Source: Streptomyces olivaceus
GTDB lineage: Bacteria; Actinomycetota; Actinomycetes; Streptomycetales; Streptomycetaceae
Direction: 5' to 3'
Length of the DNA: 64,000 nt
Assembly (NCBI RefSeq): GCF_000721235.1
Contig: NZ_JOFH01000019.1
Coordinates: 1 to 64,000 of the forward strand
The notes beneath the pieces were generated by a model. That model did no database searches. It saw nothing but the letters and a program-made list of their open reading frames with translations, and was not told the DNA's origin. How positions within the stretch are numbered: position 1 is the first letter of the stretch; each line of letters opens with the position of its first letter. Positions 25,543-34,057 of this stretch are shown here, in pieces. The position numbers and the translations under genes are program-made.

Positions 25543-26520
25543 CTAGAACAGCGCGCGGGCGAGCGCCCTGCGCGCCGCGGCCACCCGCGGATCGTCCGCG
25601 CCGACCACCTCGAACAGCTCCAGCAGCCGCACGCGTACGGCGTTGCGCTCGTCGCCGGCCGTGACGCGGACCGCGTCGACGAGGCGCCCGAAGGCGTCCT
25701 CCACGTGACCGCCCACCAGGTCCAGGTCGGCCGCGGCGATCTGCGCCTGGGCGTCGGCCGGCTTGTCGGCCGCCTCCTGCCGGACCCGCTGCGGGTCGGC
25801 GTCCTGTACCCGCTGGAGCAACTCGGCCTGGGCGAGACCCAGTTTGGCCTCGGTGTTGCCCGGCTCCTCGGCCAGCACGCCCTTGTACGCCTGGACGGCG
25901 CCGTCGAGGTCGCCCGCGTCCAGGGCCCGCACGGCGGTCTCGAGCGCCGCGTCGTGCGGCGAGACCGGGCGCTCCGGGGCGGCGGGCCGGGCGGCGCCCG
26001 GCTCGGCCTCGGGGTCGACGGTGAGACCGATCAGGCCGAAACGCTCCTCGCCGACCTGCACCAGCTGGTCCAGGGTCTGGCGGATCTGCGCCTCGCCCGC
26101 GGCCCCCTGGAAGAGCGGCAGCGCCTGCCCGGCGACGACCGCGAAGACCGCGGGGATGCCCTGGATACCGAACTGCTGCATCAGCGCCTGGTTGGCGTCG
26201 ACATCGATCTTGGCGAGCAGGAAGCGCCCGTTGTACTCGACGGCCAGCCGCTCCAGGACCGGGCTCAACTGCTTGCAGGGCTCGCACCACTCGGCCCAGA
26301 AGTCGATGACGACCGGGACCTCGGTGGACCGCTGCAGGACATCGCTCTCGAAGCCGGCCTCGTCGACGTCGATGACGAGGTCGGCCGGGGAGACGGCGTC
26401 CGCGCCGCCAGTCCTGGCCGCCTCGGCGCGCGCCTGCTCCGCCTTCGTCTTGGCCTCCTGGGCCGCCTTCACCGCGCCGAGGTCGACGACCCCGCTCATG
26501 GACATGTTCCGTGGCTGCAT
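25543..26520 (-). CDS. CnoX/YbbN-like thioredoxin-fold co-chaperone with TPR-like C-terminus
   Basis: 325 residues. An Ala-rich N-terminal helix is followed by a thioredoxin domain (about 46-160) with redox motif W78-C79-E80-P81-C82 and cis-Pro in GIQGIPAVFAV, then tetratricopeptide-like helices (LETAVRALDAGDLDGAVQAYKGVL, GHVEDAFGRLVDAVRV). This matches CnoX/YbbN, which protects proteins from oxidative aggregation and hands them to GroEL. The catalytic pair differs from E. coli YbbN, which lacks the CxxC, so this one is probably redox-active. ATG 26520 has GGGAGGA upstream. It is transcribed alone. Confidence 0.9.
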   Translation of the reverse strand: MQPRNMSMSGVVDLGAVKAAQEAKTKAEQARAEAARTGGADAVSPADLVIDVDEAGFESDVLQRSTEVPVVIDFWAEWCEPCKQLSPVLERLAVEYNGRFLLAKIDVDANQALMQQFGIQGIPAVFAVVAGQALPLFQGAAGEAQIRQTLDQLVQVGEERFGLIGLTVDPEAEPGAARPAAPERPVSPHDAALETAVRALDAGDLDGAVQAYKGVLAEEPGNTEAKLGLAQAELLQRVQDADPQRVRQEAADKPADAQAQIAAADLDLVGGHVEDAFGRLVDAVRVTAGDERNAVRVRLLELFEVVGADDPRVAAARRALARALF

Positions 26521-26753
26521 GGGCCTATCCTCCCCCGTACTGCGCGCGCGTGTGAAAAGCGGGTCGAAAGCCCGCCCGGACGTGTGCTGTTGGGCGCCGG
26601 GTCCCCACCCCGCGCCGGTGGTCGTCGCTGGGGCACGGGCGCACCCGTGCTTTCGCTACGCCTCGTAGCGTAATACCGGGAGGGTGCGGCGGAACAGCCC
26701 TCCCCGGTGATCTCCCTCACGGCCACACACAACCCGCCGGTTATGGTCGGGGC

Positions 26754-27827
26754 ATGCAGAGCAGCACCCCCGCCGGCCGTGCCGGGCGCCCGCGCAGCGC
26801 CGCGGCGGACACCGCCATCCTCGCCGCGACGCGGGCGGCGCTGGTCGACCTGGGCTGGTCCAAGCTCACCCTGGGCGACGTCGCGACACGGGCCGGGGTC
26901 GCCAAGACGACGCTCTACCGTCGCTGGGCGGGCAAGAACGAGCTGGTCGTGGACGCGGTGGCGGAGCTCTTCGACGAGCTCGAACTGCCCGACAGCGGCT
27001 CGCTGGCCGCCGACATCGAGGGCGTGGTGCTGCAGTTCGCGACGATCCTGGCCCGCCCGGAGGCCGCGAGCGGCCTGATGGCGGTGGTCGCCGAGTCCAC
27101 CCGCGACGCCGCGCTGCGCGAGCGCATCCGCACATCGATCGTGGAGCGGCAGAAGCGCCTGGTCCTGGAGGGCAGGGCCCGCGCCGAGGCCAGGGGCGAA
27201 CTGCCGCCCGAGCCGGACGCCGGCCAGGCCGGGCGCACCGTGGACCTGATCTTCGACCTGGTGGCGGGCGCGGTGGTGCACCGCACCCTGGTCAGCGCCG
27301 GGGCCGCGGACGAGGAGTGGGTGCGCGACCTGTCCCGGGTCCTGCTGACGGGCCTGGCGGGCACGGCGGTCGCGGCCCCTGCGGCGCCGGTTCAAGGCCC
27401 CGGTTCAAGGCCCCGGAGACCGGTCGGCCCCCGCGACCCGGCGCCCGGTCGCGCCCGGCTCAGCGCAAAGGCTCATCGCCCGGCTCAGCGCACGGCTCAG
27501 CGACCGGCTCAGCGCACGGTGAGGACCAGCTTCCCCGTCGTACGGCCGGTCTCGCCCTGGGCATGCGCCCGGGCGCCCTCGGCGAGCGGGAAGGTGCCGG
27601 AGACGTGGGCGCGCAGCCTGCCCCGTTCGGCGAGGGAGGCGATGGCGCTCATCCCGGCGTGGTCGTGCTCGACCAGCAGGCCGACGGCACGGGCGTCCGC
27701 CTTCTCGGCCGCGGCCCGGGTCTCCGCGTCCACCGGCAGCAGGGACACGACGACACCGCCGGGCCGCAGTACGTCCGCGGAGCGCAGGGCGGTGTCGCCG
27801 CCGACGGCGTCGAGGACGACGTCGTAG
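26754..27827 (+). CDS. TetR-family regulator with abnormal readthrough C-terminus
   Basis: The N-terminal HTH is clear (ADTAILAATRAALVDLGW, TLGDVATRAGVAKTTLYRRW, residues about 18-62), and the ligand domain runs to about residue 205 (DEEWVRDLSRVLLTGLAGTA). TetR proteins usually end near 200 residues; this frame runs on to 357 and covers 319 bases antisense to the convergent reductase gene. A 13-base exact tandem duplication at 27389-27414 lies exactly where homology should stop. Removing one copy would give a stop at about base 27530 and a roughly 249-residue protein. So the extension is probably a frameshift product or the true end is shorter. ATG 26754 has a weak ribosome site. Confidence 0.8.
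   Translation: MQSSTPAGRAGRPRSAAADTAILAATRAALVDLGWSKLTLGDVATRAGVAKTTLYRRWAGKNELVVDAVAELFDELELPDSGSLAADIEGVVLQFATILARPEAASGLMAVVAESTRDAALRERIRTSIVERQKRLVLEGRARAEARGELPPEPDAGQAGRTVDLIFDLVAGAVVHRTLVSAGAADEEWVRDLSRVLLTGLAGTAVAAPAAPVQGPGSRPRRPVGPRDPAPGRARLSAKAHRPAQRTAQRPAQRTVRTSFPVVRPVSPWACARAPSASGKVPETWARSLPRSAREAMALIPAWSCSTSRPTARASAFSAAARVSASTGSRDTTTPPGRSTSAERRAVSPPTASRTTS
27389..27414 (+). repeat. 13-base tandem duplication in the tetR 3' end
   Basis: Two exact copies of GGTTCAAGGCCCC, 27389-27401 and 27402-27414. The unit is not a multiple of three, so copy number changes the reading frame. Just downstream, at about 27457-27522, are several imperfect CGGCTCAGCG repeats. Confidence 0.9.
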
Positions 27828-28480
27828 CGCTCGCCGGTGTCCGTGAAGTCCTGGGTGCGGTAGTCCACGCAGGCGTCCGCGCCCAGCTCGCGCAGGAAGG
27901 CGTGCTTGGCGGCGCTCGCCGTGCCGGTGACGTGGGCGCCGCGCTCCTTGGCGATCTGCACGGCGAGGTGGCCGACGCCGCCGGCCGCGGCGTGCACCAG
28001 CACCCGCTGCCCGGCCCGCAGGTCCGCCGTGTCGACGAGGGCCTGCCAGGCGGTGAGCGCGGCCAGCGGCAGCGCGCCGGCCTGCACATGGTCGATCCCG
28101 GCGGGCTTGGCGGCGAAGGCACGGGCCGGGCCGGTGACGTACTCGGCGTGGGCCCCGGCCCCGTACGGGTAGGGGAGCATGCCGAAGACCTCGTCGCCCG
28201 GCCGGAAGAGGGTGACGCCGAAGCCGGCCTCCACCACGGTGCCGGAGACGTCCCAGCCGAGGGTGAACGGCGGGGGCGGCAGGAAGAGCTTCTGCGCGCG
28301 GTGCTTGAAGTCCGTGGGATTGAGCCCGGCCGCGTGCACGGCGACGAGGATCTCGCCGGGGCCCGGCGCGGGCCGCGGCAGCTCGGTCGGCTCCAGCACC
28401 TCGGGGCCGCCGAGCACCGTCTGGCGCAGGGCGAGCATCACGGGGGCGGCGGGGGCGGCGGGGGTGTCCGTAGTGGTCAT
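27509..28480 (-). CDS. NADPH:quinone reductase-like MDR dehydrogenase
   Basis: 323 residues of the zinc-less medium-chain dehydrogenase/reductase type. The GroES-like N-terminus (GPGEILVAVHAAGLNPTDFK, LGWDVSGTVVEAG) is followed by a Rossmann fold with VLVHAAAGGVGHLAVQIAKERGA (about 145-170). The zinc-binding Cys and His residues of alcohol dehydrogenases are absent. It probably reduces quinones or enones with NADPH. ATG 28480 gives the normal family start; an in-frame extension upstream has no similarity. It is divergent from the AraC/DJ-1 regulator (70-base gap), which may control it, and converges with tetR. Confidence 0.9.
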   Translation of the reverse strand: MTTTDTPAAPAAPVMLALRQTVLGGPEVLEPTELPRPAPGPGEILVAVHAAGLNPTDFKHRAQKLFLPPPPFTLGWDVSGTVVEAGFGVTLFRPGDEVFGMLPYPYGAGAHAEYVTGPARAFAAKPAGIDHVQAGALPLAALTAWQALVDTADLRAGQRVLVHAAAGGVGHLAVQIAKERGAHVTGTASAAKHAFLRELGADACVDYRTQDFTDTGERYDVVLDAVGGDTALRSADVLRPGGVVVSLLPVDAETRAAAEKADARAVGLLVEHDHAGMSAIASLAERGRLRAHVSGTFPLAEGARAHAQGETGRTTGKLVLTVR

Positions 28481-28550
28481 GCCCCGATCCTCGCCGCCGG
28501 GCGCACCCCGCGACGACGGCAAGAAGGTCATCCTCCGATACATTCGTGCC

Positions 28551-29561
28551 ATGCTCACCGACACCGCCGCCCGCACGGCCGAACTGGAGCGCCGGATGCG
28601 CCCCGTCCCGCGCCCCGGCGCCCACCGGGTCGTCGTCCTCGCCCTGGACGGCGTCTACCCCTTCGAACTGGGCATCCCGCACCGCGTCCTGGGCTCCGCC
28701 GAGGGCCGCTACGAGGTGCGGTCCGCGAGCGTGGACGGGCGCCCCGTGCGCACCGACTCGGACCTGACCGTCACCCCCGGGCACGGCCCCGAGGTGCTGG
28801 CCGAGGCGGACACCGTGGTCATTCCGCCGTACGCGGTCACCGCCGCGTCCGCCGCGGCCGCGGACCCGCGGGCCCTCGCCGCCCTGGCCCGCGTACGGCC
28901 CGGCACCCGCCTGGTCTCCATCTGCACCGGCGCCTTCCTGCTGGCCGCCGCGGGTCTCCTGGACGGGCGCCGGGCCACCACCCACTGGGCGCTCGCCGAC
29001 CACTTCCGGGAGCTGTTCCCGCAGGTCGAACTGGACGCCGGGGTGCTCTTCGTCGACCACGGCGACGTGCTGACCTCGGCGGGCGCGGCGAGCGGTGTCG
29101 ACGTCTGCCTGCACCTGGTGCGCGAGGACCACGGCAGTGAGGTGGCCAACCAGGTCGCCCGCTGCTGCGTCGTGCCGCCGTACCGGGACGGCGGGCAGGC
29201 GCAGTACATCGAGCAGCCGCTGCCGCCCGCGAGCACGACCGGCACCGGCCCGACCCGTGACTGGGCGCTGGGGCGGCTGGGGCAGCCCCTGTCGCTGGAC
29301 GAGATGGCCGCGCACGCGGCGATGAGCACCCGGACCTTCGCCCGGCGCTTCCGGGAGGAGACCGGCCTGAGTCCCGGCCGCTGGCTGACCCGGCAGCGGC
29401 TGCGGCGGGCGCAGCACCTGCTGGAGTCCAGCGACCTCCCGGTGGAGCGGGTCGCCCACGAGGTCGGCTTCGCCACGGCCACCTCGCTGCGGCGGCACCT
29501 GGCGGCCCAGGCGGGGGTCGCCCCGTCGGCGTACCGCCGCACCTTCCGCGCCTCGGTGTGA
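28551..29561 (+). CDS. AraC-family regulator with DJ-1/PfpI N-terminal domain
   Basis: 336 residues. The N-terminal class I glutamine-amidotransferase-like (DJ-1/PfpI) domain carries HRVVVLALDGVYPFELG, the nucleophile-elbow Cys in SICTGAFLLA and HWALADHFRELFP. The C-terminal AraC double HTH spans about 245-330 (LSLDEMAAHAAMSTRTFARRF, VERVAHEVGFATATSLRRH). This is the GlxA/FtrA architecture, where the first domain usually senses rather than cleaves. ATG 28551 lacks a clear ribosome site. Its divergent position suggests regulation of the MDR reductase; the signal is unknown. Confidence 0.92.
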   Translation: MLTDTAARTAELERRMRPVPRPGAHRVVVLALDGVYPFELGIPHRVLGSAEGRYEVRSASVDGRPVRTDSDLTVTPGHGPEVLAEADTVVIPPYAVTAASAAAADPRALAALARVRPGTRLVSICTGAFLLAAAGLLDGRRATTHWALADHFRELFPQVELDAGVLFVDHGDVLTSAGAASGVDVCLHLVREDHGSEVANQVARCCVVPPYRDGGQAQYIEQPLPPASTTGTGPTRDWALGRLGQPLSLDEMAAHAAMSTRTFARRFREETGLSPGRWLTRQRLRRAQHLLESSDLPVERVAHEVGFATATSLRRHLAAQAGVAPSAYRRTFRASV

Positions 29562-29608
29562 GGCCGCGGGCCGGCCCCTGGGTCCGGCTCGGCGGTCCGG
29601 CCCTCGAA

Positions 29609-29720
29609 TCCGGCCGGGCGGTCCGGTACCGCACCGGGCCGGACGAGCCGGTCACCGTGTCCGGCCGGGTCGGGCGGTCCTGTGTCCGGCCGGGCAGGCC
29701 GATGCCCCTGTCCGGCCGGG
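29609..29720. repeat. Four copies of TCCGGCCGGG between convergent genes
   Basis: Copies start at 29609, 29660, 29685 and 29711, with spacings of 51, 25 and 26 bases. The unit contains CCGGCCGG, itself palindromic. They fill most of the 185-base gap between the AraC-type gene and the 3' end of icmA, and may act in termination of both. Confidence 0.7.
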
Positions 29721-29746
29721 TGGGCTGCGTGGGCCGCGTGGGCCCG

Positions 29747-31447
29747 TCAGAACCCGGCCGGCTCGGTGTACACCCCCCACTCGTCGCGCAGCACCCCGCA
29801 GATCTCGCCCAGCGTCGCCTCCGCCCGCACCGCGTCCAGCATCGGGCCGATCATGTTGCCGCCTGAGCGGGCCGCGGCGAGCATGCCGTCCAGGGCACCG
29901 CGCACGGCCGCGTCGTCGCGGGCGGCCTTGCGCTCACCCAGGACCCGCACCTGCTCGCGCTCGACCTCGTGGCTGACCCGCAGGATCTCCAGGTCGCCGG
30001 TGACGGAGCCGGTGTGGACGTTGACGCCGACCACCTTCTTGTCGTCCTTCTCCAGGGCCTGCTGGTAGCGGAAGGCGGACTCGGCGATCTCACCGGTGAA
30101 CCAGCCGTCCTCTATCCCGCGCAGGATGCCCGAGGTGATCGGACCGATGGGGTGCTGCCCGTCGGGGTGGGCCCGCAGCCCCCGCTCCTTGATCCGGTCG
30201 AAGATCTTCTCGGCGTCGGCCTCGATCCGGTCCGTCAGCTGCTCGATGAACCAGGAACCGCCCAGCGGGTCGGCGACGTTGGCGACGCCGGTCTCCTCCA
30301 TCAGCACCTGCTGGGTGCGCAGGGCGATCTCGGCGGCCTGCTCGCTGGGCAGGGCGAGGGTCTCGTCGAGCGCGTTGGTGTGCAGCGAGTTGGTCCCGCC
30401 TAGCACGGCCGCCAGCGCCTCCACGGCGGTGCGCACGACGTTGTTGTACGGCTGCTGCGCGGTGAGCGAGACACCGGCGGTCTGGGTGTGGAACCGCAGC
30501 CACTGCGCCTTGTCGGTCTGCGCCCCGTACACGTCGCGCATCCACCGGGCCCAGATCCGGCGCGCCGCGCGGAACTTGGCGATCTCCTCGAAGAAGTCGA
30601 GGTGCGCGTCGAAGAAGAAGGAGAGACCCGGCGCGAAGACGTCCACGTCGAGGCCGCGGCTGAGGCCCAGCTCCACGTACCCGAAGCCGTCGGCGAGCGT
30701 GTACGCCAGCTCCTGCGCGGCCGTCGCCCCGGCCTCGCGGATGTGGTACCCGGAGACCGACAGCGGCTTGTAGGCGGGAATGCCGGCCGCGCAGTACTCC
30801 ATGAGGTCGCCGATGAGGCGCAGGTGCGGCTCGGGCTGGAAGAGCCACTCCTTCTGGGCGATGTACTCCTTGAAGATGTCGGTCTGCAGCGTGCCGTTGA
30901 GCACGCCCGCGTCGACGCCCTGCCGCTCCGCGGCGACCAGGTACATGCAGAACACGGGCACGGCGGGCCCGCTGATCGTCATGGAGGTGGTCACGTCCCC
31001 GAGCGGGATGTCCCTGAACAGCACCTCCATGTCGGCGGCCGAGTCGATGGCCACGCCGCAGTGCCCGACCTCGCCCAGCGCGCGCGGGTCGTCGGAGTCG
31101 CGGCCCATCAGCGTCGGCATGTCGAAGGCGACCGAGAGCCCGCCGCCGCCGTTGCGGAGGATCATCTTGTAGCGCTCGTTGGTCTGCTCGGCGTTGCCGA
31201 ACCCGGCGAACTGCCGGATCGTCCACGTCCGCCCCCGGTACCCGGTCGGATGCAGACCGCGGGTGAAGGGGTACTCCCCCGGCCAGCCGATCCGCTCGAA
31301 GCCCTCGTACTCGTCCCCGGGCCGGGGCCCGTACACCGGCTCCACGGGATCGCCGGAGAGCGTGGTGAAGTCCGCGTCGCGCTTGCGTGCCGCGTCGTAC
31401 CGGGCCTGCCAGCGAAGGCGGCCCTCCTCTATGGCATGAGCGTCCAT
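29747..31447 (-). CDS. icmA: Isobutyryl-CoA mutase large (substrate-binding) subunit
   Basis: A 566-residue subunit that, with a separate cobalamin-binding small subunit, interconverts isobutyryl-CoA and n-butyryl-CoA. The TIM-barrel sequence follows the methylmalonyl-CoA mutase family (RQFAGFGNAEQTNERY, LGGTNSLHTNALDE, VADPLGGSWFIEQLT) but lacks the C-terminal B12 domain. Two residues that define isobutyryl-CoA specificity are visible: F80 (Tyr in methylmalonyl-CoA mutase) and Q198 (Arg there). The small subunit gene is not in this window. ATG 31447 follows GAGGGT. A 24-bp palindrome ends 8 bases upstream of the start, overlapping the promoter. Confidence 0.94.
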   Translation of the reverse strand: MDAHAIEEGRLRWQARYDAARKRDADFTTLSGDPVEPVYGPRPGDEYEGFERIGWPGEYPFTRGLHPTGYRGRTWTIRQFAGFGNAEQTNERYKMILRNGGGGLSVAFDMPTLMGRDSDDPRALGEVGHCGVAIDSAADMEVLFRDIPLGDVTTSMTISGPAVPVFCMYLVAAERQGVDAGVLNGTLQTDIFKEYIAQKEWLFQPEPHLRLIGDLMEYCAAGIPAYKPLSVSGYHIREAGATAAQELAYTLADGFGYVELGLSRGLDVDVFAPGLSFFFDAHLDFFEEIAKFRAARRIWARWMRDVYGAQTDKAQWLRFHTQTAGVSLTAQQPYNNVVRTAVEALAAVLGGTNSLHTNALDETLALPSEQAAEIALRTQQVLMEETGVANVADPLGGSWFIEQLTDRIEADAEKIFDRIKERGLRAHPDGQHPIGPITSGILRGIEDGWFTGEIAESAFRYQQALEKDDKKVVGVNVHTGSVTGDLEILRVSHEVEREQVRVLGERKAARDDAAVRGALDGMLAAARSGGNMIGPMLDAVRAEATLGEICGVLRDEWGVYTEPAGF

Positions 31448-31454
31448 ACCCTCA

Positions 31455-31478
31455 ATTTACTAGGACGTCCAAGTAAAT
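31455..31478. promoter_or_regulatory. Near-perfect 24-bp palindrome in the icmA promoter
   Basis: Outer arms ATTTACT (31455-31461) and AGTAAAT (31472-31478) flank a central GGACGTCC (31463-31470); only the A/A pair at 31462/31471 breaks symmetry. On the minus strand TAGTAA within it could serve as the -10 element. It is a strong repressor-operator candidate for an acyl-CoA-responsive regulator not obviously encoded next door. Confidence 0.75.
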
Positions 31479-31552
31479 GTCGATGGGGTACCGCCGTGCG
31501 GGTGTCCGCACGGCGGGGGGACAGCGGGGGGGGACGGCCGGTGAGGGGCCGG

Positions 31553-31894
31553 TCACGCCTCGGCGGGGGCGGGCGCCTCGGCGCCGGCGACCTTCGCCTC
31601 CAGCTCCTGGCTGATCCGTCGTTCCACGAAGAAGGCGGCCGTCGGAACGGTCCCGGCGAGCAGCACCCACAGCTGCTTCTTCACCGGCCACTTCGCCTTG
31701 GAGCCCAGGTCGAAGGCGACGACGAGGTAGATCACGTACAGCCAGCCGTGCGCGATGCTGACGACCTGGGTGAAGTCGGCGGCGCCGCCCAGATCCAGCA
31801 CGTACTTGGCGATCATGCCAAGGCACAGCGCGATCAGCAGCACACCGGTGACGTACGCCATGACCCGGTAGCGGGTCAGCACGCTTCGTTTCAT
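31553..31894 (-). CDS. DUF3817 small membrane protein
   Basis: 113 residues with three predicted membrane helices: YRVMAYVTGVLLIALCLGMI, AHGWLYVIYLVVAFDLG and LWVLLAGTVPTAAFF, and the family pattern HGxLYxxY, KWPxKK and PTxxFFxxRR. The basic/Ala-rich C-terminus is cytoplasmic. ATG 31894 is preferred; GTG 31900 in frame is possible. There is no strong ribosome site. A paralogue lies at 32832-33176, on the other side of a marR gene and a thiamine-binding protein. Function is unknown. Confidence 0.87.
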   Translation of the reverse strand: MKRSVLTRYRVMAYVTGVLLIALCLGMIAKYVLDLGGAADFTQVVSIAHGWLYVIYLVVAFDLGSKAKWPVKKQLWVLLAGTVPTAAFFVERRISQELEAKVAGAEAPAPAEA

Positions 31895-31958
31895 GGCCAC
31901 GAGCGTAACGGCACGCCTCGCGCGATCTTCGAGCGGGTCGGCGGACCACCCGGCCGGC

Positions 31959-32468
31959 TCACTCCTCCTCGAAGTCCCCCGCGGCTACCCGCAGCGGCCT
32001 GAGCATCGCGAAGATCTCGCCGCACTCCTCGGCGTCGTACGCGCCCAGGCCGAAGTCCATCGCCATCAGGTCGCGGGTGGCCTCCTCGACGACCTGGCGG
32101 CCCTTGTCGGTGATGGTGGCGAGCGTGCCGCGGCCGTCGTTGGGGTTGGGGCGCTTGTCGACCAGGCCGGAGCGCACCAGGCGGTCGACCGTGTTCGTCA
32201 CCGAGGTCGGGTGCACCATGAGGCGCTCGCCGATCTTGGACATCGGCAGTTCGCCCGACTTGGAGAAGGTGAGCAGCACCAGGGCCTCGTACCGCGCGAA
32301 GGTCAGCCCGTACGGCTTGACCACCGCGTCGACCCCGGCCAGCAAAATCTGCTGCGCCCGCATGATCGAGGTGATCGCGGCCATGGACGGCACGCCGCCC
32401 CAGCGCTGCTTCCAGTGTTCGTCGGCGCGGGCGATCGGGTCGAAGGAGAGACTGAGGGGCTTGGACAC
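31959..32468 (-). CDS. MarR-family regulator
   Basis: 169 residues: a long N-terminal helix, winged HTH (LPMSKIGERLMVHPTSVTNTVDRLVRSGLV), the wing with DGRGTLATITDKG, and C-terminal dimer helices ending in an acidic tail. GTG 32468 has no Shine-Dalgarno site; TAAGGT at 32477-32482 (minus strand) lies 8 bases upstream, so the mRNA is probably leaderless. It is 64 bases upstream of the DUF3817 gene and may be co-transcribed with it. The ligand is unknown. Confidence 0.9.
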   Translation of the reverse strand: MSKPLSLSFDPIARADEHWKQRWGGVPSMAAITSIMRAQQILLAGVDAVVKPYGLTFARYEALVLLTFSKSGELPMSKIGERLMVHPTSVTNTVDRLVRSGLVDKRPNPNDGRGTLATITDKGRQVVEEATRDLMAMDFGLGAYDAEECGEIFAMLRPLRVAAGDFEEE

Positions 32469-32541
32469 GGCAACAGACCTTACCGGCCGGTCATATGCCG
32501 GTCAGCCCCGTCTCGCCTTTCGATACCACCGCTGGCCGCGG

Positions 32542-32835
32542 TCAGTCCGCGAGGTGGCGCTCCACCGTCTCGACCTTGGAGGTGAGACCGTCCGTCACGC
32601 CGGGGCGGATGTCCGCCTTGAGGACCAGGGACACGCGCGGCGCCGTGGCCTCGACGGCGGCGACCGCGCGGCGGACCACGTCCATGACCTCGTCCCACTC
32701 GCCCTCGATCGACGTGAACATGGCGTCCGTACGGTGGGGCAGCCCGGACTCGCGGACCACGCGGACGGCGTCGGCGACGTACTCCCCCACGTCCTCGCCG
32801 ACGCCGAGCGGCGTCACGGAGAAGGCGACGATCAT
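32542..32835 (-). CDS. MTH1187-family thiamine-binding protein
   Basis: 97 residues of the small ferredoxin-like YkoF/MTH1187 fold: [41 protein letters not shown] and [13 protein letters not shown]. Members form tetramers that bind thiamine or related pyrimidines; a transport or storage role is unproven. ATG 32835 overlaps the stop of the upstream DUF3817 gene by four bases, so they form a coupled pair. It contains no signal peptide. Confidence 0.9.
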   Translation of the reverse strand: MIVAFSVTPLGVGEDVGEYVADAVRVVRESGLPHRTDAMFTSIEGEWDEVMDVVRRAVAAVEATAPRVSLVLKADIRPGVTDGLTSKVETVERHLAD

Positions 32836-33176
32836 GCGCCCACGACCCCTTCCTGGCGGGCGCGGGTGGCGATGACCGCGTCCTCGGCCTCGCGCTTGAG
32901 CCTGCGGTCGGCGAAGAAGCCGCCGGTCGGGAGCACCGAGAGGACGAAGTAGAGGGCGGCGGTCTTCAGCGGCCACTTGGCGCGGTTCCAGGCGTCCGCC
33001 CAGAAGACCACGTACAGCACGAAGAGGACGCCGTGGATCATGCCCATGGCCGGCACCGCGTTGAAGTCGGTGGTCCGCTTCAGGACGGAGCAGACCAGCA
33101 GGAGGAGGAACGAGATCGCCTCGGGGGCCGAGACCAGGCGGAGGCGGCGGAGGGCACTGGCGGTCTTGAGGTCCAC
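32832..33176 (-). CDS. DUF3817 small membrane protein (second copy)
   Basis: 114 residues with three predicted helices ([53 protein letters not shown]), the same plan as 31553-31894. GTG 33176 has GAAGGTG upstream. It leads a two-gene operon with the thiamine-binding protein. A possible link between this membrane family and thiamine or B-vitamin movement is only suggested by the coupling. Confidence 0.88.
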   Translation of the reverse strand: MDLKTASALRRLRLVSAPEAISFLLLLVCSVLKRTTDFNAVPAMGMIHGVLFVLYVVFWADAWNRAKWPLKTAALYFVLSVLPTGGFFADRRLKREAEDAVIATRARQEGVVGA

Positions 33177-33334
33177 GGGTCACCTTCGGTGGAGGGGGGT
33201 CGGTGGGAGAGGGATCGGGAGCGCGAAGGGGGCACGCCCCCGCCGCGCTCTTTGTGAACGCACGCACAAGCGCGCGACCATTGTGGCAAACCGTGCGACG
33301 CGCCCGGGCGAGGGGGTCGGCAAGGGCCTCGGCG

Positions 33335-33350
33335 CCACCCCTAGGGGTGG
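33335..33350. promoter_or_regulatory. Perfect 16-bp palindrome upstream of the AIM24 operon
   Basis: CCACCCCT joined directly to AGGGGTGG. It lies 55 bases upstream of the predicted -10 (TACCTT, 33405-33410) of the AIM24 genes and about 160 bases from the divergent DUF3817 start, so it could serve either. Confidence 0.5.
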
Positions 33351-33417
33351 GAATCGGGGTGCGTCTCCACCCGTGGGACCTGTCGGTCCACCCGGCCGGG
33401 GGGCTACCTTCGCATTT

Positions 33418-34056
33418 GTGGCGATGTTCCGACTTCAAGAGAGCAAGGTGCTCGCCGTCGACATGACCGGGGACGCCGTGAAGGCGAAGAACGGCTCGAT
33501 GGTCGCGTACGACGGGGAGATGGCCTTCAAGAAGCTGAGCGGCGGCGGTGAGGGCCTCCGGGGGATGGTGACCCGGCGGATCACCGGCGAGCAGATGACG
33601 GTGATGGAGGTGAAGGGGCACGGGACCTGCTGGTTCGCGGACCGGGCCTCGGAGATCAATCTGGTGGGTCTCCAGGGCGACAAGCTGTACGTCGAGTCGA
33701 GCAACTTCCTGGCGGCCGACGCCGGGCTGCGCACCGGCACCAGCTTCACCGGGACGCGCGGCGCCTCACAGGGCAACGGGCTGTTCACCACGACCGTCGA
33801 GGGGCACGGGCAGGTCGCGATCATGTCGGACGGTCCGGCGGTCGTGCTGCGGGTCAGCGCGCAGTACCCGCTGACGGTCGACCCGGGGGCGTACGTCGCG
33901 CACCAGGGGAACCTGCGGCAGTCCTTCCAGTCGGGCGTGACCTTCCGCACGCTCTTCGGGGAGGGCGGCGGGGAGGCCTTCCAGATCCGCTTCGAGGGCG
34001 ACGGGCTGGTGTACGTGCAGCCGAGCGAGCGGAACACGATCGCGGGGGATGTGTGA
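33418..34056 (+). CDS. AIM24-family protein, first of three
   Basis: About 212 residues, an all-beta protein of the AIM24 (TRAP-like) fold: [65 protein letters not shown] and [13 protein letters not shown]. The bacterial function is unknown; the mitochondrial namesake helps inner-membrane organisation. GTG 33418 sits 7 bases after TACCTT, so a leaderless start fits; ATG 33424 is the alternative. Two further family members follow immediately. No signal peptide or membrane helix. Confidence 0.9.
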   Translation: MAMFRLQESKVLAVDMTGDAVKAKNGSMVAYDGEMAFKKLSGGGEGLRGMVTRRITGEQMTVMEVKGHGTCWFADRASEINLVGLQGDKLYVESSNFLAADAGLRTGTSFTGTRGASQGNGLFTTTVEGHGQVAIMSDGPAVVLRVSAQYPLTVDPGAYVAHQGNLRQSFQSGVTFRTLFGEGGGEAFQIRFEGDGLVYVQPSERNTIAGDV

Positions 34057-34057
34057 G

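Noticed and set aside
27457..27522. CGGCTCAGCG repeats as an operator array
   Set aside because: They are imperfect, lie inside the tetR/reductase 3' ends and more likely result from local repeat slippage.
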